From contig NZ_KQ976354.1 in NCBI RefSeq assembly GCF_000346485.2, positions 10,064,341 through 10,128,340 on the forward strand: DNA of 64,000 nt. Direction: 5' to 3'. Numbering within the stretch: the stretch's first letter is position 1; every line of letters begins with the position of its first letter. The notes below the pieces were generated by a model. The model was not told the DNA's origin. It saw only the letters and a list, made by a program, of their open reading frames with translations, and did not search any database. Below are positions 34,771 through 42,955 of the stretch, piece by piece. Origin of the DNA: Scytonema hofmannii PCC 7110 (GTDB lineage: Bacteria > Cyanobacteriota > Cyanobacteriia > Cyanobacteriales > Nostocaceae). A program made the position numbers and the translations under genes.

Positions 34771-35241
34771 ATGGATTCTTTATTTATCAATTACCTACTT
34801 GAAGACTTAAAAAATTCCGATGAGACAGTCCGCGACGAGGCTACCAAAAAACTGTGGCGGATTTGGTTTCAGCAAAAGGGAATTCACGGGCTAGAAGTCA
34901 TCGAACGCAGCCAACAGTTAGTGGATGCAGGAGAAATGACTCAAGCTGAAGCAATTCTTACAGAACTCATTCACGACCAACCAGATTTTGCAGAAGCTTG
35001 GAATCGCCGTGGTTTTCTTTACTATATCAACGGTCAGTACCAAAAATCTCTAGCAGACTGTCAGATGGTTGTTCATCTCAACCCCGTGCATTTTGGCGCA
35101 CTTCATGGTATGGGCTTGTGTTACGCGGCATTGGGACAGTATTCTGAAGCTATTAGAGCATTTCGCCTTGCTTTGGAAATCCAGCCCTATTCCCAAGTCA
35201 ATCAAAAATTGATTTTAGAATGTACGCTTCGATTGAGCTAG
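34771..35241 (+). CDS. TPR-repeat protein
   Basis: The 156-residue protein has an N-terminal helical segment and at least three tetratricopeptide repeats (about 50-150), including A-E-A-W-N-R-R-G-F-L-Y-Y and L-H-G-M-G-L-C-Y-A-A-L-G-Q-Y-S-E-A. It likely mediates protein-protein contacts in the cytosol. No partner is evident from context. Confidence 0.82.
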   Translation: MDSLFINYLLEDLKNSDETVRDEATKKLWRIWFQQKGIHGLEVIERSQQLVDAGEMTQAEAILTELIHDQPDFAEAWNRRGFLYYINGQYQKSLADCQMVVHLNPVHFGALHGMGLCYAALGQYSEAIRAFRLALEIQPYSQVNQKLILECTLRLS

Positions 35242-35344
35242 TGAATTAGGGCATAGGGCATATAATTTATGCCCGTTGCTCATTTATTATAATCGTTTAA
35301 AGTTAGTTGGCCACACTTGCCGTGCGCCAAACAGTTTAATAGAC

Positions 35345-35412
35345 CACATGGAGTGGGGTGGGCGTCAAGGCCCGCCCTCTCCAGAACAAACGGGCGAGGA
35401 CGCCCGTCCCAC
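35345..35412. repeat. GGGCGTCCCC-family dispersed repeat
   Basis: GGTGGGCGTCAAGGCCCGCC and ACGGGCGAGGACGCCCGTCC form the arms. The right end CCCACAAGAGCTAGG became the unit of the adjoining 16-bp tandem array. Confidence 0.75.
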
Positions 35413-35553
35413 AAGAGCTAGGTCTCACAAGAGCTAGGTCCCACAAGAGCTAGGTCTCACAAGAGCTAGGTCTCACAAGAGCTAGGTCCCACAAGAGCTA
35501 GGTCTCACAAGAGCTAGATCCCACAAGAGCTAGGTCTCACAAGAGCTAGGTTT
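35411..35553. repeat. Nine-copy 16-bp tandem array (ACAAGAGCTAGGTCTC)
   Basis: Nine consecutive units of ACAAGAGCTAGGT(C/T)(T/C)C, ending in a partial form, run without gaps. Variation is restricted mainly to a T/C switch at position 15. There are no spacers, so this is not a CRISPR array. It fills the gap between the TPR gene and the end of hisC. Confidence 0.92.
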
Positions 35554-35590
35554 ATTAAGGTTGTGCAAGTTAAATAATTATTAGCTGACT

Positions 35591-36643
35591 CTATTGAATA
35601 AGAGAAATCAGCGTTTCTACGAGGACTTGATTTTGCTCATCAGTACCAATAGTGATACGTAATTTATCATCCAATCTTGGCTGTTTGAAATAACGCACCA
35701 AAATCTCGCGTTCCTTTAACCTTTGAGACAGTTCCTCTGCATTTCCTTCTCTTGGTTGTACTAGTAAGAAATTTGTTTGAGAATTCCAAACACGAAAGCC
35801 CAATTGTTTCAACTCAATTGCTAGCTTTTTTCGTGATGCTTTAATCTTTTCTATACAAGCATTTTTATAAGCTTGGTCATTCATTGCCGCCGCTCCAACT
35901 GCTATTGCGATCGCATCAACGTTATAGCTATCCTTCACCTTATACAATGCACTGAGCAACTTAGGGTGTGCGATCGCAAATCCCAACCGCACACCTGCCA
36001 ATGAGTAACCCTTGGAAAGCGTTCGGAGTGAGATAACATTCTCAAATTCTTGAGTCAAATCTAATGCATTTCCTTCAGCAAAATCTACATAGGCTTCATC
36101 AATCGCTAAAATCCCTGATAGATGAGTTGCAAGCTTCCGGAGATCTTCTATAGGAACCATATGCCCTGAAGGGCTATTAGGAGATGCAATAAATGTTACC
36201 GAACCATTTACGGCAATCAGTTCCTCCAGGGGTAAACGGTAGTCTTCACTGTAGGGAATTTCAACACTTTCTGCAGCTTGCATTTGGGTCAGTGTACTGT
36301 ATAGCACATACGTTGGTACTGGATAGACTACCTTCCTTCCCGGTTCTGCACAAGCTCGCATCACAACGCTCAACAGTTCATCACTTCCATTTCCAGTAAT
36401 AATCCAATCAACTGGAACTCCTAAAGCTTGACTTGCTGCTTGTCGAAACTCTTGTGCAAATGCATTTGGATATCGTCGCAATGACTCCCCATCAAAGTTC
36501 CGCAGTACTTCCATAACTGTAGGAGAGGGAGGATACGGGTTCTCATTGCTGTTGAGTTTAATAATCTTGGCACTGGGTTGGATCTGCTCGCTAGGCGTAT
36601 AAGCAGGCATTAGGTCGATATTAGAACGGAAATAGTTCGCCAT
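35591..36643 (-). CDS. hisC: Histidinol-phosphate aminotransferase
   Basis: The PLP enzyme converts imidazole acetol phosphate to histidinol phosphate in histidine synthesis. The 350-residue protein has L-N-S-N-E-N-P-Y-P-P-S near residue 30, G-N-G-S-D-E-L (about 84-90), A-S-P-N-S-P-S-G (about 154-161) and the Schiff-base Lys in T-L-S-K-G-Y-S-L-A-G-V-R-L-G (about 210). Cyanobacteria often carry two hisC paralogs; this could be either. It is not in an operon with other his genes here. Confidence 0.92.
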   Translation of the reverse strand: MANYFRSNIDLMPAYTPSEQIQPSAKIIKLNSNENPYPPSPTVMEVLRNFDGESLRRYPNAFAQEFRQAASQALGVPVDWIITGNGSDELLSVVMRACAEPGRKVVYPVPTYVLYSTLTQMQAAESVEIPYSEDYRLPLEELIAVNGSVTFIASPNSPSGHMVPIEDLRKLATHLSGILAIDEAYVDFAEGNALDLTQEFENVISLRTLSKGYSLAGVRLGFAIAHPKLLSALYKVKDSYNVDAIAIAVGAAAMNDQAYKNACIEKIKASRKKLAIELKQLGFRVWNSQTNFLLVQPREGNAEELSQRLKEREILVRYFKQPRLDDKLRITIGTDEQNQVLVETLISLIQ

Positions 36644-37144
36644 TTCCCAGCTTTGTAGTAGTTGTTAGGAGAATATTCTTAATCTTAAATCCTTCATGTG
36701 TTAATCTAGCACAAGAAAACACAAGCGTGTCAAGGGGGTGATTAATGAGACAGAAAAATACATAATGGGGTATCATGGCACACAAAAACACAAATGTCCG
36801 GAGATACCCAAAAAAAACTACGAATCAACTTGTATTTCAATAAGCAGCCTTGACCGCCAAGAATTTCGCCACGAGATTCGGCAGATTTGGCAGTACTTGC
36901 GCGACAGGAATGGTGGCAGTAGTCCACCTCAGTAATGATTGCTCCTCAGTAGCATCGAGGTGTATAGTATCTCTTTACAACGAGGCTTGCACAGATAGCC
37001 TAGAGAAAATTTTTTCTAAGGTTTTCAAGCAAAAAAAGGGTTTTGGGAAAGAGAGGATGATGCCAACTGATGCAAGTGCATCAAAAATACTCGATTTGTT
37101 ACCTTTCCAGACCGTAGGGTAAGAAACGGTGAAAGACTCTGTCC
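36644..37144. other. Intergenic stretch between hisC and the acyltransferase
   Basis: Short overlapping frames exist on the plus strand (36738-36935 and 36850-37122), but neither has family resemblance or a ribosome binding site. I treat them as non-coding. No tRNA or structured RNA was recognised. Confidence 0.45.
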
Positions 37145-38062
37145 CTAGCACAGCATTTGGTTGAGAAAATGACGGAACAACTTTACACCTTCTGGCTCCT
37201 CATAGTTTTGTGGCAAGAGGGCGATTAATGCATGCTCCAATGCTTCTAAAGCTGTGCTCACTTCCTCTCGTGTTGGTCGGTTTGATTGGGGAAAGCACAA
37301 AGGTTCGCCGAATCTTATAGTTAACTCTTTTCCCAAATAGAGGTTTTTTGTTCCAATCAGCCCAACTGGTGCTATTGGCACTCCTGCTTTCAATGCATAA
37401 ATGACAGCCCCTTGTCTTAGCGGCAAGTCCAATTTCCCCTCATTTTTTCCCAATCGTCCTTCAGCAAACAAGAGGATACCATTATTCTGAGCAAAAATTG
37501 TCTGAATCGTAGTGTTAATTTGTCGCAGTACTTGAATCGAATTCCCAGTCGGAACATCTTGTTCGATCGCTTGAGCTAGATCGTGCAAATCTTCCCTTCC
37601 TGCTTTAGCGCCTTCGAGCACTGCCATCTCTTCTTTCCACCGACGTTCCACAGGAATGACACCACCTGCAAAATTTAAAATTTTGCGCTTCCACCATTTA
37701 TTGTAGAGTGTCCGTGCGTCACCAAAAATGTAATAGTAAGGTGATGGTGGAATTTGAGACAACAATAGAAAAGGGTCGATGTGATTGAGGTGATTGGAAG
37801 CAAGCACTGCAGCACCATGAGGAAGGTGTTCCAAATTTTCAACGTTAACTTTAAAAAGCGTTTGAATGAAAGCCCGCAAGACAAAACGACGAGTAGCGCC
37901 ACTTGCTCTAGATTCAGATACGCCTTCACTAAGAGCTGTCATTCGCTGAAGCGCTTCTTGAATCGCATCACGAACCGCCCGATCGCGAGACATTGCAAGT
38001 CCTTCTCTGGCTCTTTGGATTGTTTCAAACATCAGGGGCGGCAAGTCGTTAATAATACCCAA
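37145..38062 (-). CDS. PlsC-type 1-acylglycerol-3-phosphate acyltransferase
   Basis: The 305-residue protein has the acyltransferase H-x(4)-D box in S-N-H-L-N-H-I-D-P-F (about 92-101) and the F-A-E-G-R-L-G-K-N-E-G motif (about 200-210) that binds the glycerol phosphate. It would acylate lysophosphatidate or a related lipid at the membrane. An N-terminal helical region of about 65 residues precedes the domain. The acceptor is inferred from the family only. Confidence 0.82.
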   Translation of the reverse strand: MGIINDLPPLMFETIQRAREGLAMSRDRAVRDAIQEALQRMTALSEGVSESRASGATRRFVLRAFIQTLFKVNVENLEHLPHGAAVLASNHLNHIDPFLLLSQIPPSPYYYIFGDARTLYNKWWKRKILNFAGGVIPVERRWKEEMAVLEGAKAGREDLHDLAQAIEQDVPTGNSIQVLRQINTTIQTIFAQNNGILLFAEGRLGKNEGKLDLPLRQGAVIYALKAGVPIAPVGLIGTKNLYLGKELTIRFGEPLCFPQSNRPTREEVSTALEALEHALIALLPQNYEEPEGVKLFRHFLNQMLC

Positions 38063-38291
38063 TATTTAAAGATGTTATTCAGTTTGTTCTAACCATTTTG
38101 TAGTAAGCGTTTAATAGGTTTCAGACTATCTGAGCGTTGCTAACCCGCACTGGTTAAAGGTACTTTTATTCTATATCAATACATCTCAAAAGTCTAGAAA
38201 GGTTCTGTCTCTTGCTAGAGGGAACAACACTTGTCTAAGGCTTAACTTGTCTAAGTAAGTGAGTTTATGTCAGTTCAGCCAGGAGGTAAAA

Positions 38292-38522
38292 ATGTCTCAG
38301 GAGCCACGTAAGCCCATCAATTTATCAGTCCATGAAAGCTCTGACCCAAGTGTAATCGATCCTTCAGTGGATAAAAAAGAGTCAGCAAATATCAATGACT
38401 TGAATGATTCCGTGCATGATGACGAAAACGTAGATGTTCCCATTCCAGGACTATCTGAGGACACCAGTAACTCCAATCCAGTAGATCGTCAACTTGGGAT
38501 TATCAGTCGAACTCCAGGCTAA
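38292..38522 (+). CDS. Small acidic, probably disordered protein
   Basis: ATG 38292 follows AGGAGGT at ideal spacing; the upstream frame to 38259 is not needed. The 76-residue product is rich in Asp, Ser, Pro and Asn (D-L-N-D-S-V-H-D-D-E-N-V-D-V-P) and ends G-I-I-S-R-T-P-G. No domain is recognisable. Confidence 0.65.
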   Translation: MSQEPRKPINLSVHESSDPSVIDPSVDKKESANINDLNDSVHDDENVDVPIPGLSEDTSNSNPVDRQLGIISRTPG

Positions 38523-38712
38523 ACCAATGAATAGTTATCAGTGACCAGTACTGATTTAAACATTAAATTAAGTAAGTGTAATAACTGCTAATTGATAACT
38601 ACCAGCCACTAACTATGTAAGGGTGCAAAGTCTTGCGCCTTTGCCGTATTTTTATGCCAAAATATCAACTGAGTGTGTCAAGCCTTGAATCTAAAATATA
38701 CTACCAAGGGCA

Positions 38713-38901
38713 ATGATGAGACAACTTAAAGCGCCAATATATTTTTATTGTGACCCAAGAGAAGGAGTTCCAGAAGGCAACAAGTTACAGCATTGTCTGA
38801 TTTGCTATAGCCCTGTCCCGACGGTGATCGCTTTTCTAAAAACAATTGGCTATCGAGATTTGGAAATAGGAGTACCACAAGCTATGAATAAGGCATTTTG
38901 A
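38713..38901 (+). CDS. Short hypothetical protein or remnant (62 aa)
   Basis: The product begins R-Q-L-K-A-P-I-Y-F-Y-C-D-P-R-E-G-V-P and includes C-L-I-C-Y-S. It looks like the N-terminal strand of a longer protein fused to unrelated sequence, so it may be a remnant. I cannot name a family. Confidence 0.4.
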   Translation: MMRQLKAPIYFYCDPREGVPEGNKLQHCLICYSPVPTVIAFLKTIGYRDLEIGVPQAMNKAF

Positions 38902-38919
38902 GATTGCTCTACTGATGCT

Positions 38920-39156
38920 CTAGGAATTATTTAAGTCTACTTTCAGTGTTTGGCTTCCAACCGTCACTTCATCACCCGATACTAATTGTCGTCCCCGTCG
39001 GGTTTCAACTGAACCATTTACTTTGACATCACCCGCCTGAACCATGAGTTTGGCTTGCCCTCCAGTGGATGCTATACCCATCAACTTTAAAAACTGGTCT
39101 AGTTTAATTGTACCGTCACTTTTATCCATAATGCATTGGGCGGGTTTAAGACGCAA
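38920..39156 (-). CDS. S4-domain RNA-binding protein
   Basis: The 78-residue protein is a stand-alone S4 domain: I-K-L-D-Q-F-L-K-L-M-G-I-A-S-T-G-G-Q-A-K (about 16-35), then V-K-V-N-G-S-V-E-T-R-R-G-R (about 46-58) and L-V-S-G-D-E-V. It is like E. coli YbcJ and probably binds structured RNA such as rRNA. ATG lies at 39156, but a start at M-D-K-S-D-G (39129) is equally possible. Confidence 0.85.
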   Translation of the reverse strand: MRLKPAQCIMDKSDGTIKLDQFLKLMGIASTGGQAKLMVQAGDVKVNGSVETRRGRQLVSGDEVTVGSQTLKVDLNNS

Positions 39157-39338
39157 AAAATACTCTTTGTGTCAAGAGTATTTCTTAAGATTATACATGA
39201 TTAACAGACGAGTCAAAAAAGCAGTAACCGAATACAGGCAAAGTGTCATAGAACTCTAGAGTTATTTCTCTGAAGATTCCTCCAGTATCGGCTAGAATCA
39301 TCTAACAGGTCATCTCACAGTACGCTGGAGTTGGGCAA

Positions 39339-40370
39339 ATGAAACACGCACGTCTAATTATGAATCCGGTGTCTGGGACCGATGAACCTAATCCCCTGAA
39401 ACTACCAGATATTTTTGCCGCACTAGAAGCAGAAGGCATTCGGGCTGACTTAGCATTTACCAAACCTGATGAATCTCCGGCGGTAATTGCCCAACGAGTT
39501 GTTGAAGAAGGTTACTACGATATGGTCATCGTAGGGGGCGGTGATGGTACAGTCAGCGAAGTTGCAAAAGGATTGCTTCATGCCCCAATTCCACTGGGAA
39601 TTTTACCAATTGGTACTTATAATAATATTGCTCGAACCCTGAATTTACCAATGGATATTTTCCAAGCCTGTCAAGTTTTGGGTCGGGGGCAAATTAAGAG
39701 CATTGATGTTGGAAAAGCCAATGACGAGCACTTCTTTTTAGAAGCAGCTGGAGTAGGGCTAGATGCAACTTTATTTCCGCTTGGCGAAGAAATTAAAGGG
39801 GGAAGATGGGGACGAATGCTTCAAGCTTTTCGCTTAGCTATGGGTTATCAACCGCAATCTTTAAAGATTGAGTTAGATCGTCCCATTGCCCAAGCTAGAA
39901 CTCACCCATTGCCAAGTCCAAGATTTTTAAGACGAAAAATAGCAAGTCGCAACGAATTTCAGACTAAAGCTTTATTGGTTGTGATTGCAAATACACCTTA
40001 TTATGGTGCTGCATTTATGGTCGCACCAAATGCGATCGTCGATGACGGTTTGCTAACAGTCACCATTTACCGTCAATTTAGTAAGTGGGAACTAGTGCGC
40101 CATTTTTGGTCAATCAGTCGGGGACAGTACAACTACAACCCCAAAATTGAAACTTACCAAGTTGCATCGGTTCGTCTCTCCTCAAACGCCAAATTACCCG
40201 TTCATACCGATGGACATCAAATTGGTGAAGTCCCAGTGACCTTGAAAGTACTCAAGCAAGCATTAAAAGTGGTTCTTCCAGACGTTGACACGCCAACTTA
40301 TCAATCTCAAGATGATGCTAATCCGCCTATCGTGCTTCCTGTTGAGTCAGAGAAAGAGGTGGATGATTAG
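39339..40370 (+). CDS. Diacylglycerol kinase-family lipid kinase (YegS/DgkB-like)
   Basis: The 343-residue protein has the catalytic-domain signatures N-P-V-S-G-T (about 8-13), V-G-G-G-D-G-T-V-S-E-V (about 65-75) and P-I-G-T-Y-N-N-I-A-R-T-L (about 90-102), where most relatives have G-T-x-N-D-x-A. It likely phosphorylates a lipid such as diacylglycerol using ATP at the membrane. The C-terminal domain is complete and ends in an acidic tail. Confidence 0.85.
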   Translation: MKHARLIMNPVSGTDEPNPLKLPDIFAALEAEGIRADLAFTKPDESPAVIAQRVVEEGYYDMVIVGGGDGTVSEVAKGLLHAPIPLGILPIGTYNNIARTLNLPMDIFQACQVLGRGQIKSIDVGKANDEHFFLEAAGVGLDATLFPLGEEIKGGRWGRMLQAFRLAMGYQPQSLKIELDRPIAQARTHPLPSPRFLRRKIASRNEFQTKALLVVIANTPYYGAAFMVAPNAIVDDGLLTVTIYRQFSKWELVRHFWSISRGQYNYNPKIETYQVASVRLSSNAKLPVHTDGHQIGEVPVTLKVLKQALKVVLPDVDTPTYQSQDDANPPIVLPVESEKEVDD

Positions 40371-40493
40371 ATTTTGGATTTTAGATTTTGGATTTTGGAT
40401 TTTGGATAGGAAAACATTAGGGTGGAATTTTATTTTTCCACCCCTCTGTTATTAATTATTGCTGGTCACTGGTCACCGGTCACTGGTCACTGA
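40371..40493. repeat. GATTTTGGATTTT and GTCACTGG arrays
   Basis: About five tandem GATTTTG(G)ATTTTA units follow the lipid kinase stop. A GGTCACTGGTCACCGG heptamer array (40459-40492) abuts the stop codon of the peroxidase gene. Confidence 0.8.
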
Positions 40494-42146
40494 TTAAAGC
40501 ATGACTCCAGCAAACTTCAACAAGTCACCAATCTCGCGAATTTCTTTACCATTTGGTAGCTTGACGCCTTGAGATGGGTTCCAATCTTGGCTAAGGTAGG
40601 AAGAATCATCGTTTCTCATCAAACCAATGAAGGTTTCAGCAACAATGCGGCTACCAACTTCACCCAAGGAGTCGCCATTGGCCCGAATTTCAGACTCTTT
40701 AAGAATGTAATACCATGCTGGAGTCTTTTCTAGGAAAGGTGCAAGGGCTTGATTCATTTGTGTTGAATTACGGCGCTGAAGTTCTTCAGCTGTCAATCTT
40801 TTGACACCTAATTTATCAGCTAGACTCTGTCCTGTGGGAATACTGAGGAAGTATCCACGCAGTAGGTTTCTCTTGGCAAGGTGCTGGAGAAGTTTGTTAA
40901 TGGCCTCGGTCTTACTTGGGTCGATTTCATTTTCCATATTTGACAAAAACTTTGTCAAACGCGTGTCAATCCTGCGTGCTGAATTTCTGCCTCTTATAGA
41001 AGCTCTTCCTTTGTCTGCAAAACGGTTCCACTCGATAATCCAGTTAAAGGGGAGAGTGGGATTACCTCCTAAACCTCCTTTACCTGTAAAGAGAAAGAGT
41101 AAATCGAATGTTGAATTAGTAACTGGTGGAGGAGTTAATTGTCTGTCAGTAAAATTACGGTTATGGTCATATGCACCGCGTATCAAACTATGTCCAAAGC
41201 GATAAGCTGCAACGGAGAATTCAAGGGGCATATAGAGTTCACCATTCCGGAGTTTGTAAAATTTCAGACCCCCGCTTAGGATACTATCTACTGTTCCCTT
41301 TACAGTCAATGTTTTGAGAAAATCATTGATAACCAGCCACTGGTAGTGCCAGCGAACTAACTGTTGCGCCCGATTGAACAGACTTACATTGTCTCCAGAA
41401 TTTTCAGGTTCGTTAGCCCGTACCCAATCTACAACTGCATTATGGAACCGCAGGAAGGCAACATGGAGTTGTGCCACAATTAGATTCTCGTCGTTGCGAC
41501 TGTCACCAATGATAGCTCTCTTGTTCTCATCGCGTGGCAGATCGCGTGTCAAATCGCCTTCAGGTGGAATTTTAACTCCAGGTATACCTGGAGCGTCAGT
41601 CGCTTTACCCACTTTCAGTTTGACGGGGTCGTTTTCTTGATAGAAACCCTTTGCTTCCGTAGGAGAACTGGGATCTAGAGTTGGCCCGTCACCATAAACA
41701 CTGTCAAGATCGAATGTGGGTCGGCGCAAATTTTTGAGTTTCTCAATGACAGTGCTGGGTGGTAGAGGTTTGAAATCCTCCTTGGTAATGTCAGTTTTTA
41801 GATCTTCAGCAGTGCGATCTGTGTTGGCAGTAATATCATGGTCGATAAATTGTCCCAAATAAGTAAAAACTGGAGGTATTGTTGAGCTAATTGGTGCTTG
41901 TGGTGGAATTTGGGCAGAATCAGTGTTGTCAATCATTGCATCGCCCAAAGCTTTGAGTTTTGCAATTATATCTTTGGTATTTGTAGCTGGGAGTAGGCTG
42001 TTTGGATCTTTAGCAAGTTCTGGAAAAAGGTAATCAAAATCCGTCTCCACGTCGATCGCTCGCGTACCAGTTCCTTCAACAGACCTTTCTACAGCCTGTT
42101 CCTTGATATAACCACCGTGGCTAAATTGAAATGGGATGCTTTGCAT
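40494..42146 (-). CDS. Animal-type haem peroxidase
   Basis: The 550-residue protein belongs to the peroxidase-cyclooxygenase superfamily. The distal side is T-Y-L-G-Q-F-I-D-H-D-I-T (about 120-131), with catalytic His and calcium-binding Asp. The proximal side is Y-R-F-G-H-S-L-I-R-G (about 340), with the haem His. It uses peroxide to oxidise halides or organic substrates. No signal peptide or hemolysin-type calcium repeats are attached, so location is unclear. Cyanobacterial homologs exist and sit on early branches of the superfamily. Confidence 0.87.
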   Translation of the reverse strand: MQSIPFQFSHGGYIKEQAVERSVEGTGTRAIDVETDFDYLFPELAKDPNSLLPATNTKDIIAKLKALGDAMIDNTDSAQIPPQAPISSTIPPVFTYLGQFIDHDITANTDRTAEDLKTDITKEDFKPLPPSTVIEKLKNLRRPTFDLDSVYGDGPTLDPSSPTEAKGFYQENDPVKLKVGKATDAPGIPGVKIPPEGDLTRDLPRDENKRAIIGDSRNDENLIVAQLHVAFLRFHNAVVDWVRANEPENSGDNVSLFNRAQQLVRWHYQWLVINDFLKTLTVKGTVDSILSGGLKFYKLRNGELYMPLEFSVAAYRFGHSLIRGAYDHNRNFTDRQLTPPPVTNSTFDLLFLFTGKGGLGGNPTLPFNWIIEWNRFADKGRASIRGRNSARRIDTRLTKFLSNMENEIDPSKTEAINKLLQHLAKRNLLRGYFLSIPTGQSLADKLGVKRLTAEELQRRNSTQMNQALAPFLEKTPAWYYILKESEIRANGDSLGEVGSRIVAETFIGLMRNDDSSYLSQDWNPSQGVKLPNGKEIREIGDLLKFAGVML

Positions 42147-42535
42147 TGTCTTCTCCTCGTTTATGTTTTCTTCTTTAGAAGGCTTTGCAGCTCAAAGTCG
42201 TGAATATTGCTTGAGATTCCAAAACTCCCGTCTTTTTTTAATAGGTGTTAGTGAAATCAACTTATGCACTATGAGCACTCACACTACGTTGACTACCTTT
42301 TTTCTAAGGTGTCAGACGAATCCCTTTTCTGGTATTACCTTTAAGGGTACTTTTAACAATCTGTCATTGCGCTTAGTGCTTAGCGATCGCGAAGCGTGCC
42401 GGAGGCAATCGCTCCCGTACAAAAGGTAATGATGATACAGTTTGATTGAGTCCGAAAAAAAGCTCTGTAAAATTTAATAATTGCGATTACAGGGGTTAAG
42501 GACTAGAATTGATAGCACAAGTTTCTTTTATAATA
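42147..42535. other. Intergenic stretch upstream of the peroxidase
   Basis: It holds the peroxidase ribosome binding region (GGAGAAGACAATG on the minus strand) and a HIP1-containing repeat (about 42382-42420). No gene is supported. Confidence 0.5.
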
Positions 42536-42710
42536 CTATTTTTTAACAATACGCAATATTGCCACTACGCTGCGCTCCACATCAGCATCAGTTGTTGCCC
42601 AAGATGATACACCTGGATAACACGGGAGGCAGGTAGCCCCGAAGTAGCACAGTGACTCAGGAACTGTGCGACGTCATTTATGTCGGGGTGGAATGCCGAC
42701 ACGGCCCGTT

Positions 42711-42908
42711 TTAACGGGCGTGATATTTTCGTATTAGCTGCTCAATATATTCGCTACGACTTAAACCATTTAAAGCTGCTTGTTGCTCTACTAGTTCCCA
42801 TATTTCTGTTGTTAGCCATAGTCCTTTTTGTTTTTTCAAAGAACTATAAAGGACAGGTTGATTTTTTATCCTTTTTTTGCCTTTTCCTGTTGACATACCT
42901 AGAACCAT
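42711..42908 (-). CDS. Ribbon-helix-helix-like protein inside the TnpB element
   Basis: The small protein (65 residues, or 61 from M-S-T-G-K-G-K-K at 42896) is basic at the start. It ends L-W-L-T-T-E-I-W-E-L-V-E-Q-Q, followed by G-L-S-R-S-E-Y-I-E-Q-L-I-R. This is a strand-helix-helix pattern typical of RHH DNA-binding proteins. It is divergent from tnpB, with 47 bases between start codons, so it could repress tnpB. Its stop codon lies in the GCCCGTTTTAACGGGC hairpin. Confidence 0.7.
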   Translation of the reverse strand: MVLGMSTGKGKKRIKNQPVLYSSLKKQKGLWLTTEIWELVEQQAALNGLSRSEYIEQLIRKYHAR

Positions 42909-42955
42909 GCATTAAACTAAATAAATTTTAGCATAACTAAGGAGCGTATCTAAAG

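Noticed and set aside
35411-35553. Possible CRISPR array
   Set aside because: The 16-bp units are contiguous, with no spacers, and no cas genes are near.
36738-37122. Two overlapping small plus-strand ORFs after hisC
   Set aside because: There is no ribosome binding site, no recognisable family and low-complexity composition; likely chance frames.
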